Both the position numbers and the translations under genes were made by a program. Positions 62,000 to 64,000 of a stretch of 64,000 nucleotides of DNA are shown piece after piece. Numbering within the stretch: the stretch's first letter is position 1; each line of letters begins with the position of its first letter. The DNA is from Cinclus cinclus (Eukaryota > Chordata > Aves > Passeriformes > Cinclidae), in the NCBI RefSeq assembly GCF_963662255.1, contig NC_085048.1, forward strand, positions 103,629,499 through 103,693,498, written 5' to 3'. The notes under the pieces were generated by a model. The model was not told the origin of the DNA and searched no databases. It saw only the letters and a list, made by a program, of their open reading frames with translations.

Positions 62000-62974
62000 T
62001 CTAACTTTTCAAATCTTTCAACTTCTCTTTACTGGGAACTGCATCCCTTGCTTGGCATCACAACAGAGAAATTGCCTCTGTTATTCCCTTTGCCATTAAA
62101 GCCTGCAACATCTTTCTTTGTCTTACCTTGATGTGTTAATGTAGGAGTAGCAACTGCAGGATGAAGTGCCAGGAGGGTCTGGATATCGATATTAAAGCAC
62201 ATTCTTTTAATTCCCTGCCGGACCTTTTCTCCTACCGTTCCGAGATTTGTTCTCTCAAACGGGATGCTGACAGTGCAATAGGTAACACCTTTCAGCAGGT
62301 AAAATATGTTGGTAGGGAAGGGATGTATGGCGGGGATGCTGACAACAATTAGCACATGCTCCTCATTAACAACCGGAGTTTACAGCGGAGCAGTAATGGC
62401 AGGCTGCCATCAGCATGGTAGTTACGGGGCAGTTTAATTTCTAACGAATGTGAGCACTGGATTAGGAACAATATTCAACAAAATGCTGCCTGCATTCTCT
62501 TATGGCTTTCATTACCAAATTGAAAATCTGTGTAGATTTCTGAAAATTACTTTTAAATGTAGCCAATCTCCTCGACTGCAAGGCTTGATTTGCTGGTGAG
62601 GGAGTCCTGCTGTGAGATTTTAATGAAAGATCATAGTGCCCCTCCAAGACCGTCAAAGAGCTATGGGCCCTAAAAGACCTGAAATAATCTGTTTTACTTT
62701 TAATGGCAGCCATTTTATATTCATTAAGATCAAAATGCAGTTTTGCAGGCAAATTGCAAAGCTGTTCCACTCACAGCTTGAGAACCTGGAGGCCCTACAG
62801 CTTTTTATCTTGTTCATAAGCAAATATGCAGTTAATATCTTTTAATATGCTTTGATGCTTGGTACCTTATGGGTACATTGTACTGGAGGTTAGAGAACTG
62901 CATGTTTCTTTGGCAGTGCTAGCAACGAACTAAAGCACCAGTCCTTTTATTTCCATAATGGCAGAAGAAATGAG

Positions 62975-63005
<31 letters not shown>

Positions 63006-63400
63006 GATATGAGCTCCGCTCAAATAAATTGTAAAGCACCGCGCAGTATATGTTCAGGGTCTCATGGAAGGAAGGCACTTTTTTTTTCCTGCATTCCATC
63101 TGTTGGTGGTTCTTATTATTTAAATTTATACGGCCACATTATTTAAATGTAAACAGCCAAATAAGATAGGATCAAATCATTGGCATCTGGGAACTGTGCT
63201 CTTATCCTCTTTGATTGTGAGGTTGTGTGCATTAATAATGGAGTTCTAAAGACTGTGATTCCACCTGATATACTGTATGACCTTAACAGTTGTGATTTTA
63301 TCAGGGTTTCACTGTATGAGAAAATGAAGGTATTTTGCAGCTCATTTCTGGCAAGGTTAGTTTGCATTATCTCGTGTCCGGAGTAGTTCTGATTTGTGTG
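62000..63400. promoter_or_regulatory. candidate conserved block with retained CpGs
   Basis: Ten or so CpGs lie in 62185-62445 (ATCGATATT, GCCGGACC, CCGTTCCGAG, AACGGG, GGCGGGG, AACCGGAG, AGCGGAG, TACGGGG, AACGAATG), in a window where most kilobases hold only a handful. ACAATTAGCACATG near 62345 and ATTCATTAAG near 62719 are homeodomain-like words. One frame, ATG at 62161 to TAG at 62352, looks moderately protein-like. It sits between CTGCAG (to 62159) and ATAG followed by GTAACA (62282), so a 122-base exon (62160-62281) is possible, but its phase does not fit behind the exon-like segment at 61.8 kb. I favour conserved noncoding or 3' UTR sequence over a second exon. Confidence 0.35.
62977..63005. 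repeat. poly-T run (29 T)
   Basis: Twenty-nine consecutive T bases inside an otherwise complex, CpG-bearing region. It is likely to be length-variable. Confidence 0.97.
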
Positions 63401-64000
63401 TGTGTGTGTTTTAAACCCATTTTTTTGCTGTTGGTTGCCGTGTTCCTGCTAGTGTTGCAATCCACATTTCCTCAGATTTTTTCCGGTGGGCGAACTGCGC
63501 TTGGACGCTTTTTCTGCCTTGGTTTATTGGGGCACCCGGAGGGATGCGGCGCCGCCACCAGTGCTGTGGAACTTGTCACTGGCAAGTACACTTCTACTCC
63601 CAAGCAGCTGCCGCATTCCAAGAACGGGGCAGTGGGGAAGGTGCTTGGGGAAATACCCTGTCTTTAAAGATAGAAACACGCTGATGTTTGCAATAAGCAT
63701 TTTCTAAACCTTCCAGCCCCGGCAGAACTGAACTTTTCCTCTCTCTTTTCTGTTGTTTTCCAGTAGAAGGTGCAAGAGTGTCATGCCCTGTTTTTCTGTC
63801 CTAGCCAAGAAGATCCACCAAAGATCACAGAAAGTTTTCATGTCTGGTTCATTTATGAAAGCGTCATGAGCCTCTTTATGGAGCTAATTCCAATTATGTT
63901 GTTTAAACAAAAACAAACCCAAAAGGTGCATTTAAGGCAGCTCCACGGAGGGCCTGATCTCTGTCCATGCGCCCTCCCGCTTGTGTGCCTGTCTGTGCCC
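63401..64000. other. CpG-enriched right edge
   Basis: About fourteen CpGs fall between 63370 and 63630, including GATGCGGCGCCGCC (63543-63556) and GGGCGAACTGCGCTTGGACGC. More lie in the last 60 bases. An open plus frame runs to 63667 without a recognised domain. A short (TG)n lies at 63394-63409. The window ends here, so whether this is the edge of a CpG island or of a gene cannot be seen. Confidence 0.4.

Noticed and set aside
61814..62281. Joining the 61.8-kb exon to the 62.16-kb segment as consecutive exons
   Set aside because: The first would end in phase 0. Continuing into the second in that phase meets a stop after about eleven codons, so they do not fit as neighbours.
1..64000. CRISPR arrays, rRNA, operons or prokaryotic systems
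   Set aside because: None seen. The composition, CR1 elements and LTR are those of a bird nuclear genome.

Overview
The window looks like euchromatic DNA from a bird, most likely a songbird (passerine). Pieces of CR1 LINE, the dominant avian retroposon, occur at about 12.8, 13.8, 22.1 and 45.4 kb. A 700-bp solo LTR at 18442-19141, with TG...CA ends and a 5-bp target duplication, resembles LTR families I know from songbird genomes. Repeat density is low, introns or spacers are long and AT-rich, and there are no bacterial-type operons. The repeats support 'bird' well. 'Songbird' rests on my memory of the LTR type. No species or locus could be named.

No complete protein-coding gene is visible. 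Every open frame is short, and almost all read as chance. The best coding candidate is one exon-like segment near the right end (61814-61953). It has a strong polypyrimidine tract plus CAG acceptor and an ordinary-looking protein frame. Weaker candidates are a two-strand open region with a protein-like C-terminus and AATAAA signals (38.6-39.8 kb) and several short frames behind good acceptors (5755, 32491, 56966, 62160). The window is therefore best read as a gene desert or a very long intron, possibly with an exon of a plus-strand gene near 61.9 kb.

Layout. 1-12.2 kb is plain AT-rich spacer with T-rich tracts. 12.2-13.9 kb is a cluster of repeat fossils (MIR-like SINE, CR1 on minus, CR1 tail on plus). 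14-18.4 kb is spacer. 18.4-19.15 kb is the LTR. 19.15-27.4 kb is spacer with a (GT)n array, a CR1 fragment and a small CpG-bearing patch near 24.8 kb. From about 27.4 kb several blocks have the texture of deeply conserved noncoding DNA: dense homeodomain/POU-like words, no simple repeats, retained CpGs and no usable reading frame (27.4-28.4, 32.87-33.42, 35.38-36.1, 49.5-50.8, 52.85-53.4, 62.0-63.4 kb). A CR1 fragment and a well-preserved MIR-family SINE sit side by side at 45.4-45.84 kb. The last 2 kb carry clearly more CpG than the rest.

Taken together, this resembles the regulatory landscape of a developmental gene lying outside or partly outside the window. Conservation itself was not measured here. 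Calls of 'conserved' are inferences from sequence texture, and an alignment to chicken or human would settle them.
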